Below, piece by piece: positions 11,028 through 19,181 of a stretch of 33,607 nucleotides of DNA. The notes below the pieces were generated by a model that searched no databases, had not been told where the DNA came from, and saw only the letters and a program-made list of their open reading frames with translations. The position numbers and the translations under genes are program-made. Origin of the DNA: a virus; the IMG/VR virus record IMGVR_UViG_3300010371_000082, positions 1 to 33,607 of that record; one strand, given 5' to 3'. Within the stretch, counting starts at the first letter, position 1. Every line of letters begins with the position of its first letter.

Positions 11028-13432
11028 TGGATCTGGTCGACGAGACGCCCGAGGACCAGCCCGACAACGAGACGGGGGAGCCCGCGCCCGAGGCGCCTGC
11101 CAACGATCCCGCCGACAACGTCATCGAGGCGATCAACATCCTCCCCGCGCTCGTCAAGGCCAAGCCGGAGTGGGTGAAGAAGGTCTCGGCCCGCGCCGTC
11201 TCGGCGGCGATCGAGGACAACGAGAGCCGCGCGGACTTCATGAAGCGCTACGCGAACCAGCTCAAGTTGTTCGCGGGCGTGGTGAAGGATTTCGGCTACC
11301 CGGCGCAGGGGGCGAAGGCGCCGCACATCGCCATCATGTGCAAGGCCATCCTGCACCTCTGGGCACGGATCTACGACCAGGTGGTCCCGGCCAAGGGCGA
11401 CATCGTGAAGGGCTCGGCGCTGGGACCCGCTGACCTCGCGCGCGCCGAGCGCGTCGAGAAGCACATGAACTGGCAGCTCCGCCACCGGATGCCGGAGTGG
11501 TCGACGGGGATTCTATTCACGATCCTGGGCTGGCTCCTGGCCGGATCGCGCTTCCGCGCGTACCGCTGGGACCCGATCGCCCACACGCACGTCATCGACG
11601 ATCTGCCGATGGACGACATCATCATCTCCTACACGGAGACCGATCAGTCGCCGCAGATGAAGAACGTCGAGCGCGTGACGCGCGTGCGGCGCATGGCCCG
11701 CTGGGAGATCGAAAAGTACGCCGCGGCGGGGTTCTTCTCGAACATCGACGCCATCTTCCCGGACCTCAAAGATCCCGACGCGCCCGACGACACCGAGAGC
11801 GGGAGCACGACCGACGGCGACAGCCTCCCGACGACCGAGGAGGACGACAGCCCGGTGCGCGAGGCCGCCGACAAGGTCGGGGGTGTCGAGCCGCCGAAGA
11901 CGAAGTCGAAGTACGCGAAGCGCGAGATTTACGAGCAGCACACGTTCCTGGCCTTCCCGAAGGGGATCGGAATCGACGGTCTCGACGGAGAGACGAAGCC
12001 GGTCATCATCACGGTCGACAAGAAGACCAAGAAGCCGCTGGCGATCACGATTCGCGAAGAGCCCGACGCCGTCGATCAGGAGCGGTTCAACCAGGAGACC
12101 GCCGCCTACCAGCAGGCCGTCCAGAACATCCAGCAGACCGCCGCGCAGGCGCCTCAGCAACTCGACGAGAGCGGGGCGCCGATTCCCGCTCCTACGCCAC
12201 CTGCCCCGAAGAAGCCGCGGCCGGTGCGGATGCAGACCGTCTATCGGATCATCCACTTCGGTCTCTTCCCGAACCCCGAGGGATTCTACCGGCTCGGCGT
12301 GGGGTACTTGCTCGAGGGATCAAACGAGCTGGCGAACGCGCTGGCCGGCGAGTACACGCTGACTGCGAAGTTCCAGAACCTCATCACGGGCTTCATGGCC
12401 CGGGGGACGAAAGAGAAGCGCGGGGACATCCAGGTCAACCACGGCAAGATCATGGAGACGGACCTCGAGCCCGAGTTCCTCGACAAGGCGATCAAGCTGA
12501 TCGAGTTCCACCCGCCGTCGGAGGGGCTGATGAACGTGGTGGCGAAACTGGAGGAAAACTCCGAGATCGCCGCCAGCGCCGATATCCTCTCGGGCGAGAA
12601 GGGATCGTCGAACGAAACGGCGAAGGGGACCGCGATCAGGAACGCCAACGCGATGTCCCTGATCTCGGTCATGACCCGGCTGTTCCTCGACCCGCTCAAG
12701 TACGAACTGAAGCTCATCGCCCACGCCAATTCGATCTACCTCGATGAGTCGGAGTACTTCCCGTTCGTGAGCCTGGTTCCCGATCTGATGGGAAAGCCCC
12801 AGATCGAAAACATCCAGGTCTTCCGCGCCGACTACGTCGAGGACGTCCATCTCGAGTTCACCGCCGACGCGCGGGTGACCTCGAAGCCGGAGCGCATCTC
12901 GGACGCCAAGGACGCGCTCCAGATGATCCTCACCTCTCCGCTCCAGGAGAACGTCCAGCTCGTCGACTTCGCGATGCGAAAGTACTTCGAGGTCTCCGAC
13001 GGCTTCGACTACCTGGCGAAGATGGGGCCGCCCCCGCAGCCCCCGCAACCTCCCCCGCCGCCGACGCCGCAGTCACAGGACACGGAGAACGCCGGGTTCT
13101 TCAACGAGAAGGACCACCCTGTTCTCCCCGACGACAACCACGTCGCGCACCTCCACAGGATCAACGAGCTGAAGCAGTCGCCGCTGCACGAGCACATGTC
13201 GTCCACCGGCAAGCAACTGCTCGATCGGCACGAACGCGCGCACGTCGCGCAGTTCTACTTGCAGCTCCAGGCCGAACAGGAAAGGACGGGCATCCCGATT
13301 CATGAGCTGGCTAAGCAAGTCGGACTTGGAAGAGTGGCTCCAGGACCCCCTGGCGCAACGGCTGCGGGAGGTCCTGGAACGCAAGCGCCAGGAGGGAATG
13401 TCCCGGTTGAGGCAAATGGCGCGCCTGGCTGA
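11027..13432 (+). CDS. portal protein
   Basis: At 801 residues, and directly after the large terminase, this is the portal, the dodecameric ring through which DNA enters and leaves. It resembles large P22-type portals: an acidic N-terminus, a helical core with DFMKRYANQLKLFAGV, a wing with WRDP-like segments, the stem and crown helices (ISVMTRLFLDPLKYELKLIA), and a long C-terminus. Residues about 666-681 are a proline run. Either GTG 11024 or ATG 11027 could start it; ATG has better spacing from the GGGGGG site. The last 131 bases overlap the next gene in another frame, and the Gly/Pro-rich C-terminus is low complexity. Confidence 0.85.
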   Translation: MDLVDETPEDQPDNETGEPAPEAPANDPADNVIEAINILPALVKAKPEWVKKVSARAVSAAIEDNESRADFMKRYANQLKLFAGVVKDFGYPAQGAKAPHIAIMCKAILHLWARIYDQVVPAKGDIVKGSALGPADLARAERVEKHMNWQLRHRMPEWSTGILFTILGWLLAGSRFRAYRWDPIAHTHVIDDLPMDDIIISYTETDQSPQMKNVERVTRVRRMARWEIEKYAAAGFFSNIDAIFPDLKDPDAPDDTESGSTTDGDSLPTTEEDDSPVREAADKVGGVEPPKTKSKYAKREIYEQHTFLAFPKGIGIDGLDGETKPVIITVDKKTKKPLAITIREEPDAVDQERFNQETAAYQQAVQNIQQTAAQAPQQLDESGAPIPAPTPPAPKKPRPVRMQTVYRIIHFGLFPNPEGFYRLGVGYLLEGSNELANALAGEYTLTAKFQNLITGFMARGTKEKRGDIQVNHGKIMETDLEPEFLDKAIKLIEFHPPSEGLMNVVAKLEENSEIAASADILSGEKGSSNETAKGTAIRNANAMSLISVMTRLFLDPLKYELKLIAHANSIYLDESEYFPFVSLVPDLMGKPQIENIQVFRADYVEDVHLEFTADARVTSKPERISDAKDALQMILTSPLQENVQLVDFAMRKYFEVSDGFDYLAKMGPPPQPPQPPPPPTPQSQDTENAGFFNEKDHPVLPDDNHVAHLHRINELKQSPLHEHMSSTGKQLLDRHERAHVAQFYLQLQAEQERTGIPIHELAKQVGLGRVAPGPPGATAAGGPGTQAPGGNVPVEANGAPG

Positions 13433-13511
13433 TCTGCCCAAGATCGTCGAGGCGGAGGCCAGGGTTGCGACCCTGGAAGATGTCCTCACCTATTTCAAGG
13501 AGTCCGAATGA
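13302..13511 (+). CDS. small coiled-coil protein overlapping the portal end
   Basis: The 69-residue frame starts inside the portal gene and overlaps it by 131 bases in a different frame. It reads as a natural protein: MSWLSKSDLEEWLQDP, then a charged helix and IVEAEARVATLEDVLTYF. This pattern, a WLxDP start followed by a helical tail, is known to me from small phage genes after the portal. Its stop overlaps the next ATG (ATGA). The portal C-terminus in the overlap is Gly/Pro/Ala rich, which suggests the portal tail was the frame that adapted. Confidence 0.65.
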   Translation: MSWLSKSDLEEWLQDPLAQRLREVLERKRQEGMSRLRQMARLADLPKIVEAEARVATLEDVLTYFKESE

Positions 13512-14095
13512 GCAAGGCGATCACGAAGTTGTCGGCGATGGAGCGGCTCTATCATCGCCCGGTCTGGTACGAGACGAAGAAGCTGGAGGCGCGCTGCAAG
13601 GAGATCGGAGTCGACCCTCCGACCTTCGCCCCCATGGACAACAACGTCGTGTGCTGGCGCCTGCCGCCGCTCGAAATGTCCAGGGGGGGAATCGTGATCC
13701 CCTCCGAGCACGCCTCGCCGCACATCAAGGGCATCCTGATGGCGGTCGGCCCGCGCGCGCGGGACGTCCTCTTCTCGAACGGAATCGAGCTGGGAGACAT
13801 CGTCATCTGGGCAAGGTTCTCGGGCTGGGAGCTGAAGGACAAGACCGTCTCCGCGGAGCGCGCCGACGAATTTTGCGTCCTCAAGGACCGGGACATCCTC
13901 GGCTCCGATGATCTCGCCGCCGATCTGGCGAACGGGCGGGCCGCCTACCAGCTCGACGACAAGACCGGCCGCTACTGCCTGACGCGGAAGATGCTGGGCA
14001 GCCGGAAGGTCCAGAAGCTTCGGGCGCTGGCCGCGTCCACCACGAACCCACACGAAGCCGAGACGGCGCGGCGTCTCGCCGACGAGATCAAATAA
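13508..14095 (+). CDS. GroES-like protein with DUF2786-like tail
   Basis: Residues 45-132 follow the Cpn10/GroES fold pattern closely: NVVCWRLPPLE, GGIVIPSE, IKGILMAVGP, then GIELGDIVIW and EFCVLKDRDILG. In E. coli GroES the matching elements are the strand after Arg, the GGIVL mobile-loop region, EVLAVG, VGDIVIF and ESDIL. The C-terminal part (167-195: KVQKLRALAASTTNPHEAETARRLADEI) matches DUF2786. GroES caps the host GroEL during folding; T4 gp31 does this for its capsid protein. Here it lies between portal and scaffold, which points to capsid folding. No GroEL is visible. It starts in the previous stop (ATGA). Confidence 0.75.
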   Translation: MSKAITKLSAMERLYHRPVWYETKKLEARCKEIGVDPPTFAPMDNNVVCWRLPPLEMSRGGIVIPSEHASPHIKGILMAVGPRARDVLFSNGIELGDIVIWARFSGWELKDKTVSAERADEFCVLKDRDILGSDDLAADLANGRAAYQLDDKTGRYCLTRKMLGSRKVQKLRALAASTTNPHEAETARRLADEIK

Positions 14096-14104
14096 GGAGA
14101 CACC

Positions 14105-15043
14105 ATGGCGAAGAACGCTGGAGAGAAGCTGGAACTGGACGAGCCCGTCGAGCCGACCATCGCGATCGACACCTCGGAGGAAGACGACGAGACGGAGGGC
14201 GCAGAAACCGAGCGCGCCGCGGCCGACGACGGCGGCGCGGAGGAGCAGGCCCAGACCCCGCGCGAGCGCGATCCGGCCACCGGGAAGTGGAAGGCCCGCA
14301 AGCAGGAGCGCGGCCGCCAGAATCGCGAGCGCCAGGAGGGCGGCCTCCGGGCGGAGCTCGACGCTCGCTTCCGCCGGATCGAGGATTCCCATCGCGAGGA
14401 GGTGGCGCAGCTTCGCCGCGACCTCGCCCAGGCGAGACAGCCAGCCGGCGCGCAGCCCCCCGCCGACCCCTACGCGGGGCCTATCGGCGATCTCAACAAG
14501 CAGATCAACGCCGAGCTGAAGCTCATCGAGGGCGATCCGAAGTACGGGTACGACCGCTACAACGAGCTGGTCGAGAAGAAGAACGAGCTCATCGCCGAGC
14601 GCGTGGCGATGCGGGTGGCCCAGAAGAACGCCCAGCAGCAGCCTCAGGGACGCCCCAATCCCTACGACAACCGCATCCCCTTCATCGAGGCGGAGTTCCC
14701 TTGGACCCGCGACGCCCGCTACGCCGATCTGGCGCGAAAGGCCGGCGCCCATCGGGCCTATCTGATTCAGTTCGAGGGGCGCCCGGACACCATCGAGACC
14801 GATCGCGAGGCGCTCATGGCCACCGTGGCGAGGTTCGGCGCCGAGTACGGCCTCCGGGCGCCCGCCGCGCCGTCGCAGCGCACCCGGGCCATCTACCAGG
14901 GTCCGGCCGCCGGCTCCGGCCCGGTCCGCGGCGAGCGGCCGGCGGAGACCGAGGTAGAGGTCCCGCGCGCGCTGGCGGCGGCCTCCGGCCTCTCCGCATC
15001 TGCCCTGCGGGCGGCCCTGCGGTCCACGCTTCCGGAGGGCTGA
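14105..15043 (+). CDS. probable scaffolding protein
   Basis: The 312-residue protein has a strong AAGGAG site and lies between the portal/GroES-like genes and the capsid. It is acidic at the N-terminus, then highly charged and helical (residues about 75-110 and 125-170 with repeated Glu/Arg/Lys heptad-like spacing), with a low-complexity Ala/Pro-rich C-terminus. This composition, length and position are typical of scaffolds that shape the procapsid and leave before DNA packaging. No protease gene is evident, so scaffold release without cleavage, as in P22, is possible. Confidence 0.7.
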   Translation: MAKNAGEKLELDEPVEPTIAIDTSEEDDETEGAETERAAADDGGAEEQAQTPRERDPATGKWKARKQERGRQNRERQEGGLRAELDARFRRIEDSHREEVAQLRRDLAQARQPAGAQPPADPYAGPIGDLNKQINAELKLIEGDPKYGYDRYNELVEKKNELIAERVAMRVAQKNAQQQPQGRPNPYDNRIPFIEAEFPWTRDARYADLARKAGAHRAYLIQFEGRPDTIETDREALMATVARFGAEYGLRAPAAPSQRTRAIYQGPAAGSGPVRGERPAETEVEVPRALAAASGLSASALRAALRSTLPEG

Positions 15044-15052
15044 AAATAATTC

Positions 15053-15076
15053 TTGACGCCCGCCAGGGCATTGTGT
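15053..15076 (+). promoter_or_regulatory. promoter-like motif TTGAC-N11-CATTGTGT, copy 2
   Basis: TTGAC (15053-15057) and CATTGTGT (15069-15076) occur with the same 11-bp spacing as at 7803-7826. The motif starts nine bases after the scaffold stop, at the head of the 188-bp gap before the capsid group. It is a candidate promoter giving extra transcription of the capsid genes. Bases after the second box are not shared by the two copies. Confidence 0.6.
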
Positions 15077-15098
15077 TGCAGACTTAGATCAATCGCAT

Positions 15099-15225
15099 AG
15101 CGGCCTGGTCCCTCGGGACTGAACGGCTGGCGACTGAAGCGGCCTGGCGAAAGCAGGGTGGCTGAGAAAACCGAATACGAGCTGACGCAAGTCGCGAAGC
15201 TCGGTTTGAGTCTCTCTCAGGAGCC
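15099..15225 (+). promoter_or_regulatory. structured 5' leader masking a ribosome-binding site
   Basis: The leader before the gene at 15232 can fold strongly. CGAGCT (15178-15183) pairs with AGCTCG (15198-15203), enclosing GAC-GCAA-GTC (15184-15193) with a GNRA-type loop. Outside it, AAAC (15168-15171) can pair with GTTT (15204-15207), and CTGAG (15162-15166) with CTCAG (15216-15220), which overlaps the AGGAG site (15219-15223). Upstream, three near copies of GCGGCCTGG occur at about 15099, 15123 and 15139, two with GACTGAA. This may set translation of the first capsid-group gene. Confidence 0.5.
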
Positions 15226-15231
15226 GCCCGA

Positions 15232-15756
15232 ATGGCCAAGGACCAGCAACCCGCAGTCGAAGCACCGAAGAAGCCGCCCGCACGGAGGCGCGTGCGCAAG
15301 TCGGACGCCGAGGAGGTGCTGGGCGTCAAGTTCCTGAGCCGGTTCGACCCGGACGAGGACTTTTCGGATGTCGACGGCGATCCGCAAAACGAGTTCGGCC
15401 TCCGCGAGGAGGAATCGGACCGTCACTACCATTGGGCGCGGAACACGCCCGACGACATCGGGCTCTACAAGGGCGGCGTCGTTCCCTACCGCGTCGAGTA
15501 CGCGGAGAAGGACGGCGTGCGGCCGGCGATGTCCTCGGAGATTCCGATCGGCGAGCCGATCGCGAAGCGGGATCTCGTGCTGGTGTCCTGCGACAAGGCG
15601 CTCTGGCAGAAGCGCAACCGCTTCGAGCGCTCGCGCCAGGTGAAGACGAACGAGCGGATGTTCCGGCGCCGCCAGCGCGACACGGACTTCTCTCACGGCG
15701 ACCGCGCGCAGATGCGGGCGCAGATCGAAGCCGAACAAGAAGAGATGGGAGCCTGA
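15232..15756 (+). CDS. hypothetical head-module protein, 174 aa
   Basis: The protein starts at an ATG with AGGAG eight bases upstream. It has a Pro/Lys/Arg-rich N-terminus (PKKPPARRRVRK), an acidic stretch (DPDEDFSDVDGD), and a central domain with YHWARNTPDDIGLYKGG and RDLVLVSCDK, followed by a basic helical tail. No family is recognised. Position right before the decoration-like and capsid genes, and behind a possible promoter, suggests a virion or assembly factor made in quantity. Confidence 0.6.
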   Translation: MAKDQQPAVEAPKKPPARRRVRKSDAEEVLGVKFLSRFDPDEDFSDVDGDPQNEFGLREEESDRHYHWARNTPDDIGLYKGGVVPYRVEYAEKDGVRPAMSSEIPIGEPIAKRDLVLVSCDKALWQKRNRFERSRQVKTNERMFRRRQRDTDFSHGDRAQMRAQIEAEQEEMGA

Positions 15757-15759
15757 GCC

Positions 15760-16350
15760 ATGTCGAACATCGTCAGAGGCGGATTTCACCCCCGGCGCGG
15801 GATCGCGTGCGTCGCCAAGCCGCGGCGCTACGAGGTGCCGAGCGGCTACGCGACGGCGCTCTTTCCCGGCGATCTGGTCACGCTCGACACCACCGGCACC
15901 GTGAAGGCGATCGCCGCCGGATCGGGCACGATCCTCGGCGCCATCGCCCACGTCTCCTACTGGTCCGGGACGCCGGCCCGCCAGTACGGCCAGTACGTCC
16001 CGGCGAACACGACCTACTCGCCGACCTCGCGGGGGAGCTATCAGGCGACCTACGTGTACGTCTGGGACGACCCCTCCATCGAGTACATCGCCTCGGTGAA
16101 GGTGGCGACCACGGCGGCCCTGAACTATGCGGGCGTCGGCGCGAACATGAACGTGGCCACCGACGCGGGGGACACGACCTACGGCCGCTCGGGTCACAAG
16201 CTCGACGGCACCTACGTCGCCGGGGACGCGCAGATGCGCATCCTGGAGATGCTCCGCATGACGGCCAACGACCTGACGTCGCAGTTTCAGCAGGTGGTCT
16301 GCATGATCAACGACGGCTTCCACCCCTTCTTCTCGAACGCGGGGATCTGA
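15760..16350 (+). CDS. probable head decoration/stabilising protein
   Basis: The 196-residue protein starts three bases after the previous stop and precedes the major capsid gene. It is beta-rich: ALFPGDLVTLDTTGTVKAIAAG, then TILGAIAHVSY, then Tyr/Thr-rich strands. That first pattern (P-G-D-x-V, a strand, then a G-x-x-x-G-A-I/V strand) is common in phage head decoration proteins of the DUF2190 type. Such proteins bind the outside of the expanded capsid and strengthen it. Order, size and sequence character agree, but no diagnostic motif exists. Confidence 0.6.
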   Translation: MSNIVRGGFHPRRGIACVAKPRRYEVPSGYATALFPGDLVTLDTTGTVKAIAAGSGTILGAIAHVSYWSGTPARQYGQYVPANTTYSPTSRGSYQATYVYVWDDPSIEYIASVKVATTAALNYAGVGANMNVATDAGDTTYGRSGHKLDGTYVAGDAQMRILEMLRMTANDLTSQFQQVVCMINDGFHPFFSNAGI

Positions 16351-16352
16351 CC

Positions 16353-17417
16353 ATGACCTTCCTCCAACTGTTCGTGCTGGCTCTGTTCTGCGGGTGGCTC
16401 GCCTACTTCGGCGGCTCCCGGCCCGTCCGCGCCGTCGCCGGCTTCCTGCGGCGGAACTTCCCGCGCGCCTACGCCTTCCTGGGGGCCGTCGCCACGCCGA
16501 GCGGCGTCCTGGCGTCGATCTACTCCGGAAACTTCCCGAGCGTCTATCACAAGATCCTCGGTGCGGTCTGGAGAGACGAGGAGGTCAAGAGCGAGCCCGT
16601 CTGGAAGCGCTACCTCCAGGAGAAGTCGACGGAGAAGAAATACTTCGACGACGTTGAGCTCGTCGAGCCCGATCTCTGGAACGAGACGGACGAGGGCGCC
16701 GACATGGACCTCGACGACTACAGCCAGGGGATCACGAAGCGCTACGAGCCAAAGAAGTTCTCGAAGCGCCTCATCATCCCGGAGGAGTTGCTCGAGGACT
16801 CGCAGTACCCCGAGATCACAGACGCCGTCCGGATGCTCCAGAACACCTGCCGCCTCACGCAGGACTACGACGCGGTGGGCATCCTGAACGACGGCTTCGC
16901 GGGCACCACGGACTCCGGGCTCGCGGGCGACAACGTGGCCGTCTGCTCGGCCTCGCACCTGATCCGCGGCGGAGCCACGGTGTCGAACATCCTCTCTCCG
17001 TCGGTGTCGCCGTCGAACGTGGCGATCCAGTCGTTGCTCATCACGGCGGAGAAGATGCCGGGGACGAACGGCCGGGTGCGGTCGATCAAGCTGCTCAAGA
17101 TCGTGTGCCCGACGAACCAGAAGTGGCGGTTCAAGGAGATCTTGAAGTCCGAGCAGAAGGACGACACCGCCAACAACGCCATCAACGCGCTCAAGGGCGA
17201 GCTGTCGAGCGATCCGCAGTCGGTCCCCTTCATGTCCTCGACCACCAACTACTTCGGCATCACGGACGTCCCCCGCGGGGCGATGTTCATCTGGCGCCGC
17301 AAGCCCCGGTTCAAGGTCGGCAACATGCAGGAGAACGAGACGATCATGCACACCGGGAGCGCCCGGTGGACGAAGGGCGTCTCGAACTGGCGCTACTTCA
17401 TCGGGGTCCAGGCGTAA
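16353..17417 (+). CDS. major capsid protein (HK97 fold, Mu gpT-like)
   Basis: The 354-residue protein carries the pattern of HK97-fold capsids of the Mu gpT type: an early segment with SIYSGNFPSVYHKI, an extended arm with acidic residues, KKFSKRLIIPEELLEDSQY (residues 135-152) and the long spine helix after it, then QDYDAVGILNDGF and strands ending in WRYFIGVQA. It forms the icosahedral shell. The chosen ATG at 16353 adds a hydrophobic N-terminal segment (residues 3-20, membrane-like) and about 50 residues before the usual start region; no internal ATG, GTG or TTG near residue 45-55 offers a shorter form. Upstream site is weak (GGGG, eight bases). Confidence 0.8.
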   Translation: MTFLQLFVLALFCGWLAYFGGSRPVRAVAGFLRRNFPRAYAFLGAVATPSGVLASIYSGNFPSVYHKILGAVWRDEEVKSEPVWKRYLQEKSTEKKYFDDVELVEPDLWNETDEGADMDLDDYSQGITKRYEPKKFSKRLIIPEELLEDSQYPEITDAVRMLQNTCRLTQDYDAVGILNDGFAGTTDSGLAGDNVAVCSASHLIRGGATVSNILSPSVSPSNVAIQSLLITAEKMPGTNGRVRSIKLLKIVCPTNQKWRFKEILKSEQKDDTANNAINALKGELSSDPQSVPFMSSTTNYFGITDVPRGAMFIWRRKPRFKVGNMQENETIMHTGSARWTKGVSNWRYFIGVQA

Positions 17418-17426
17418 GGAGCGGCC

Positions 17427-18359
17427 ATGCCCATCCAGGACATCAACCTCAATGGCCCGATCGTCATCCCGTCGATCGGCGCCTTGGACCTGCCGACCGG
17501 CGGGAACGTCCGCTACGTCTACCAGGACGCGAACGGCAACGGCATCGCCTCGCTCTCCAACGTCACGGCGAGCCTCCAGGACGCGAGCGACCTGACGGTC
17601 GCGGCCGCCTTCGGAAGGTGCCGCGCCAATCGGGGGGACCGCATCATCGTCCTCCCTGGTCACGTCGAGGCGATCGCGACCACCGGCTGGCCGGTGGTCG
17701 CGGGCGTCACGGTCATCAGTCTCGGCAACGACGACAGCGACATGCCGAACTTCAACTGGACGGCCGCGGGTTCGAACATCGCGTTCAACGCCAAGGGCGT
17801 CCGGGTGATCGGCGGCGTCTTCAACTTCGCCGTCACCGCGGCCACGAACGTCGCCGAGGCCTGCACCATCTCCGCGGCCACGCGCTTCGAGCGCCTGAAG
17901 GTCATCTTCTCGACCTCCAGCACCGTCACCTGCACGAACGGCTTCAACTTCGTGACCGGGGCGGATCGCTCGGGGTTCGACTCCTGCTACGGCGTCGGAA
18001 ACGCGGCGGGCGCCTCGAAGCCGATCTTGCTGACCAACGCCATCGACAGCTTCTCGTGCAAGCGGTCGACGTTCATCGCGGGGACCTCGGGGACCGGACA
18101 GGGCGTCATCCAGGCGGCGGCAGCGGCCACCAACTGGACGATGGACGACTGCGTCTTCCTCAACTCCATCACGAGCTCCACGGCGGCGGTCGTCGGGTTC
18201 GCCGGGGCGACGGGGTTCTTCTCGTACGTCCTGGCCGGCATCACCGCCGCGACGGGCGGCGCGACAGCCATCGGCACCCCCGGCAACATCGTCATGGCCC
18301 AATGCTTCGGCGGTGTCCTCGGCAAGGACGCCATCGCCATCACCCCGGCCTCCGGCTAA
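17427..18359 (+). CDS. beta-helix-like virion protein, first of a pair
   Basis: The 310-residue protein follows the capsid gene with a good AAGGAG site. After a short N-terminal region it has GDRIIVLPGHVEAI, then many short alternating strands rich in Val, Ala, Thr and Gly (VRVIGGVFNFAV, FERLKVIFSTSSTV), as in right-handed beta-helices. The next gene shares this layout, so the two look like a tandem duplication. Likely surface proteins of the head or fibre. No catalytic motif is seen. Confidence 0.65.
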   Translation: MPIQDINLNGPIVIPSIGALDLPTGGNVRYVYQDANGNGIASLSNVTASLQDASDLTVAAAFGRCRANRGDRIIVLPGHVEAIATTGWPVVAGVTVISLGNDDSDMPNFNWTAAGSNIAFNAKGVRVIGGVFNFAVTAATNVAEACTISAATRFERLKVIFSTSSTVTCTNGFNFVTGADRSGFDSCYGVGNAAGASKPILLTNAIDSFSCKRSTFIAGTSGTGQGVIQAAAAATNWTMDDCVFLNSITSSTAAVVGFAGATGFFSYVLAGITAATGGATAIGTPGNIVMAQCFGGVLGKDAIAITPASG

Positions 18360-18380
18360 CCGAACCACCAGGAGGGACCC

Positions 18381-19181
18381 TTGTCGAGCATCCGGTCCTA
18401 CAAGAACGGGGCCGGGGGCTCGGCGGGGGCCGACCTCGCGGTTCTCTCGCCCACGTACCAGTCGGGCAACTACTGGTACGTGGGGAATACCGTGGCGGGC
18501 GCCTCGGACGCCAACGCCGGCACGGAGCGGGCCAAGCCCCTCCTCACGTCGGCGCAGGCGAACACGAACGCCGCGGCGGGCGACACGATCGTCTACCTCG
18601 CCGGCCACAGCGAGATCATCGGGACGTCCGTCGTCCTGGCGCACGCCGGGCTCTCGCTGGTCGGGGAAGGGACGGGCGCCTCGGTGCCGCGCTTCACCTG
18701 CTCGGCCGGGATCGCAATGTTCGACATCACGGGCGCCTCCATCCTGCTCGACAACCTCTACTTCCCGGCCTCGACCTCGGTCCCCACCGCGCGCGTGCGC
18801 GTCGGGGGCGCCTCTGTCCAGCTCAACGCCTTGCAGTTCGACTGCGGCTCGAGCGACACGAACCGCGCCCTCTCGTTCGTCACCGGGGCCGCGCAGGCGA
18901 CCCTTCGTAACTCGCGCTTCACCTCGGTCGGGGCCGGGGCGGCCGTGGGCATCGAGATCATCAACGCCACCGCGGACATCTCCATGGACATGGTGACGCT
19001 CGACGGCGGCTCGTTCGGCTGGTCGGACTACGCCATCAAGGGCACCGCCGCCGCCACCCGCATGCGGTGGAAGCGCATCTACCAGCTCAACGGCTCCCAC
19101 ATCCTCCTGCCCACGGGCTCGACCGGGACCGTGAACGTAATCTCGGCCACGGGCGATTCCAGATGCGACTGGACTCCCTAA
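18381..19181 (+). CDS. beta-helix-like virion protein, second of a pair
   Basis: The start is a TTG with AGGAGG seven bases upstream. The 266-residue protein shares with its upstream neighbour the block GDTIVYLAGHSEIIGTS followed by a rise in glycines, then repeating strands (VRVGGASVQLNALQF, ATLRNSRFTSV). It also has a WYVGN and Ala/Asn-rich N-terminal region. It ends with CDWTP and overlaps the end of the antisense HNH gene by four bases, so the insertion of that gene could have replaced its natural 3' end. Confidence 0.65.
   Translation: MSSIRSYKNGAGGSAGADLAVLSPTYQSGNYWYVGNTVAGASDANAGTERAKPLLTSAQANTNAAAGDTIVYLAGHSEIIGTSVVLAHAGLSLVGEGTGASVPRFTCSAGIAMFDITGASILLDNLYFPASTSVPTARVRVGGASVQLNALQFDCGSSDTNRALSFVTGAAQATLRNSRFTSVGAGAAVGIEIINATADISMDMVTLDGGSFGWSDYAIKGTAAATRMRWKRIYQLNGSHILLPTGSTGTVNVISATGDSRCDWTP

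Noticed and set aside
12527-12560. CUGAUGA followed by GAAAC on the plus strand, resembling a third hammerhead
   Set aside because: The bases between the two cores cannot form stem II (it would open with A instead of G), and the sequence is ordinary portal coding sequence.
16287-19100. 937-residue open frame on the minus strand
   Set aside because: High GC leaves antisense frames open; the opposite strand holds the capsid and beta-helix genes with good ribosome-binding sites, and the antisense peptide is Arg/Asp/Val filler.
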